This document shows positions 63,728 through 64,000 of a stretch of 64,000 nt of DNA, in pieces. Below the pieces are notes generated by a model. The model had not been told where the DNA came from. It saw only the letters and a program-made list of their open reading frames with translations, and searched no databases. The first letter of the stretch is position 1. Each line of letters begins with the position of its first letter. This DNA is from Bacteroidales bacterium (GTDB lineage: Bacteria; Bacteroidota; Bacteroidia; Bacteroidales; F082). The translations under genes and the position numbers were made by a program. The stretch spans positions 124,001 through 188,000 of the forward strand of contig JAGCCO010000042.1 in the NCBI GenBank assembly GCA_017651645.1, given 5' to 3'.

Positions 63728-64000
63728 TGTTGATAATTCGATTCGCAAAATTACATATTTTCGTTACGCTCTACCGCCCTATCATATTATTTCTGAAAGA
63801 CTTACCCCCTCTGAAAAAATCAACAAATTTGAAATAATAAAATGATTATCAATAAAATAATAAGTTATCAACAGAATATTTGTTGATAACTTTTTCATTC
63901 GGGTGAATAAAAACCAGGAAGAAATTAATCAACAATATTTCGACTTATTCGAACGCAAAAATCAACATCATTTTAAAAAATCGGGGTCTATTTTATCCAA
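63728..64000. other. AT-rich spacer with DnaA-box-like motifs
   Basis: Copies of TTATCAACA (63865-63873), its complement (63728-63736 and 63881-63889) and TTATCAATA (63846-63854) occur. The central pair forms a perfect 10-bp inverted repeat, GTTATCAACA...TGTTGATAAC (63864-63890). No gene was found to the window end, where TTATCCAA follows. Confidence 0.45.
63746..63753 (-). promoter_or_regulatory. -7 promoter element for rpiB
   Basis: TAATTTTG on the minus strand, about 28 bp before the rpiB ATG. Confidence 0.5.

Overview
The window looks like a chromosomal segment of a member of the Bacteroidota, most likely an uncultured Bacteroidales. The evidence is the repeated -7 promoter element of the TAnnTTTG type, lipoproteins with N-terminal Cys lipoboxes, a peptidase with a type IX secretion C-terminal sorting domain, DUF4175, DUF4292 and DUF4954 proteins, and an EF-G paralog of the Bacteroides EF-G2 kind. 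All gene calls come from reading translations by eye. No database search was run.

Layout. 1-16.8 kb (minus strand) is a surface-polysaccharide locus. In transcription order it holds galE, rfbA, rfbB, a doubled FdtA-type ketoisomerase, an FdtB-type aminotransferase, a DUF4954 beta-helix protein, nagB, a WlbA-type oxidoreductase, a UDP-sugar epimerase, a four-helix-bundle protein, a UDP-HexNAc dehydrogenase, an acetyltransferase, a Wzx flippase, a Wzy-like polymerase and a TupA-type ATP-grasp protein. Together these would make a dTDP-3-amino-3,6-dideoxyhexose and UDP-hexosaminuronic acids, then assemble, export and polymerise the repeat unit. 17-24.6 kb is mixed: an orphan adenine methylase, tsaB, a secreted M28 peptidase, an AsmA/DUF748 protein and gltX. 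24.7-27.3 kb has wecC and wecB (UDP-ManNAcA). 27.4-34 kb has a DUF4175 protein, ybeY, mnmG flanked by two parS-like palindromes, and a methyltransferase. 34-44 kb has a large NtrY-like kinase, hicBA, a second flippase, dut, a TPR protein, a DUF4292 lipoprotein, an EnvC-like protein and an SprT-like protein. 44.2-47.1 kb is a sugar-salvage set: a nucleotidyltransferase/GHMP-kinase fusion, a FucP-like porter and a mutarotase. 47.2-56.4 kb is a second polysaccharide stretch (PglF/CapD-like dehydratase, manC, a GT2, a FemAB-like protein and a WcaJ-like transferase) mixed with an FAD/Fe-S oxidase and a DUF3298 lipoprotein. 56.5-60.2 kb has tRNA-Asn, an adenosine-kinase-like gene and an EF-G paralog. 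60.3-61.9 kb is an AT-rich accessory patch with a lipoprotein, a paralog remnant and a RelB/PIN pair. 61.9-64 kb has a LutB-like gene, rpiB and an AT-rich spacer.

The most unusual signal is a family of short-unit (7-9 bp) tandem arrays, usually in inverted pairs. They abut or supply stop codons (tsaB, dut, wecC, the four-helix gene). They also appear inside reading frames without breaking them (wecB, manC, the ybeY tail, the envC leader). Unit sequence differs between loci, but the period and the inverted layout are kept. Separate REP-like palindromes are also frequent. Other points of interest are an EF-G whose catalytic His is replaced by Phe, a fused FdtA pair with one apparently dead half, and a fused nucleotidyltransferase/compact GHMP kinase.
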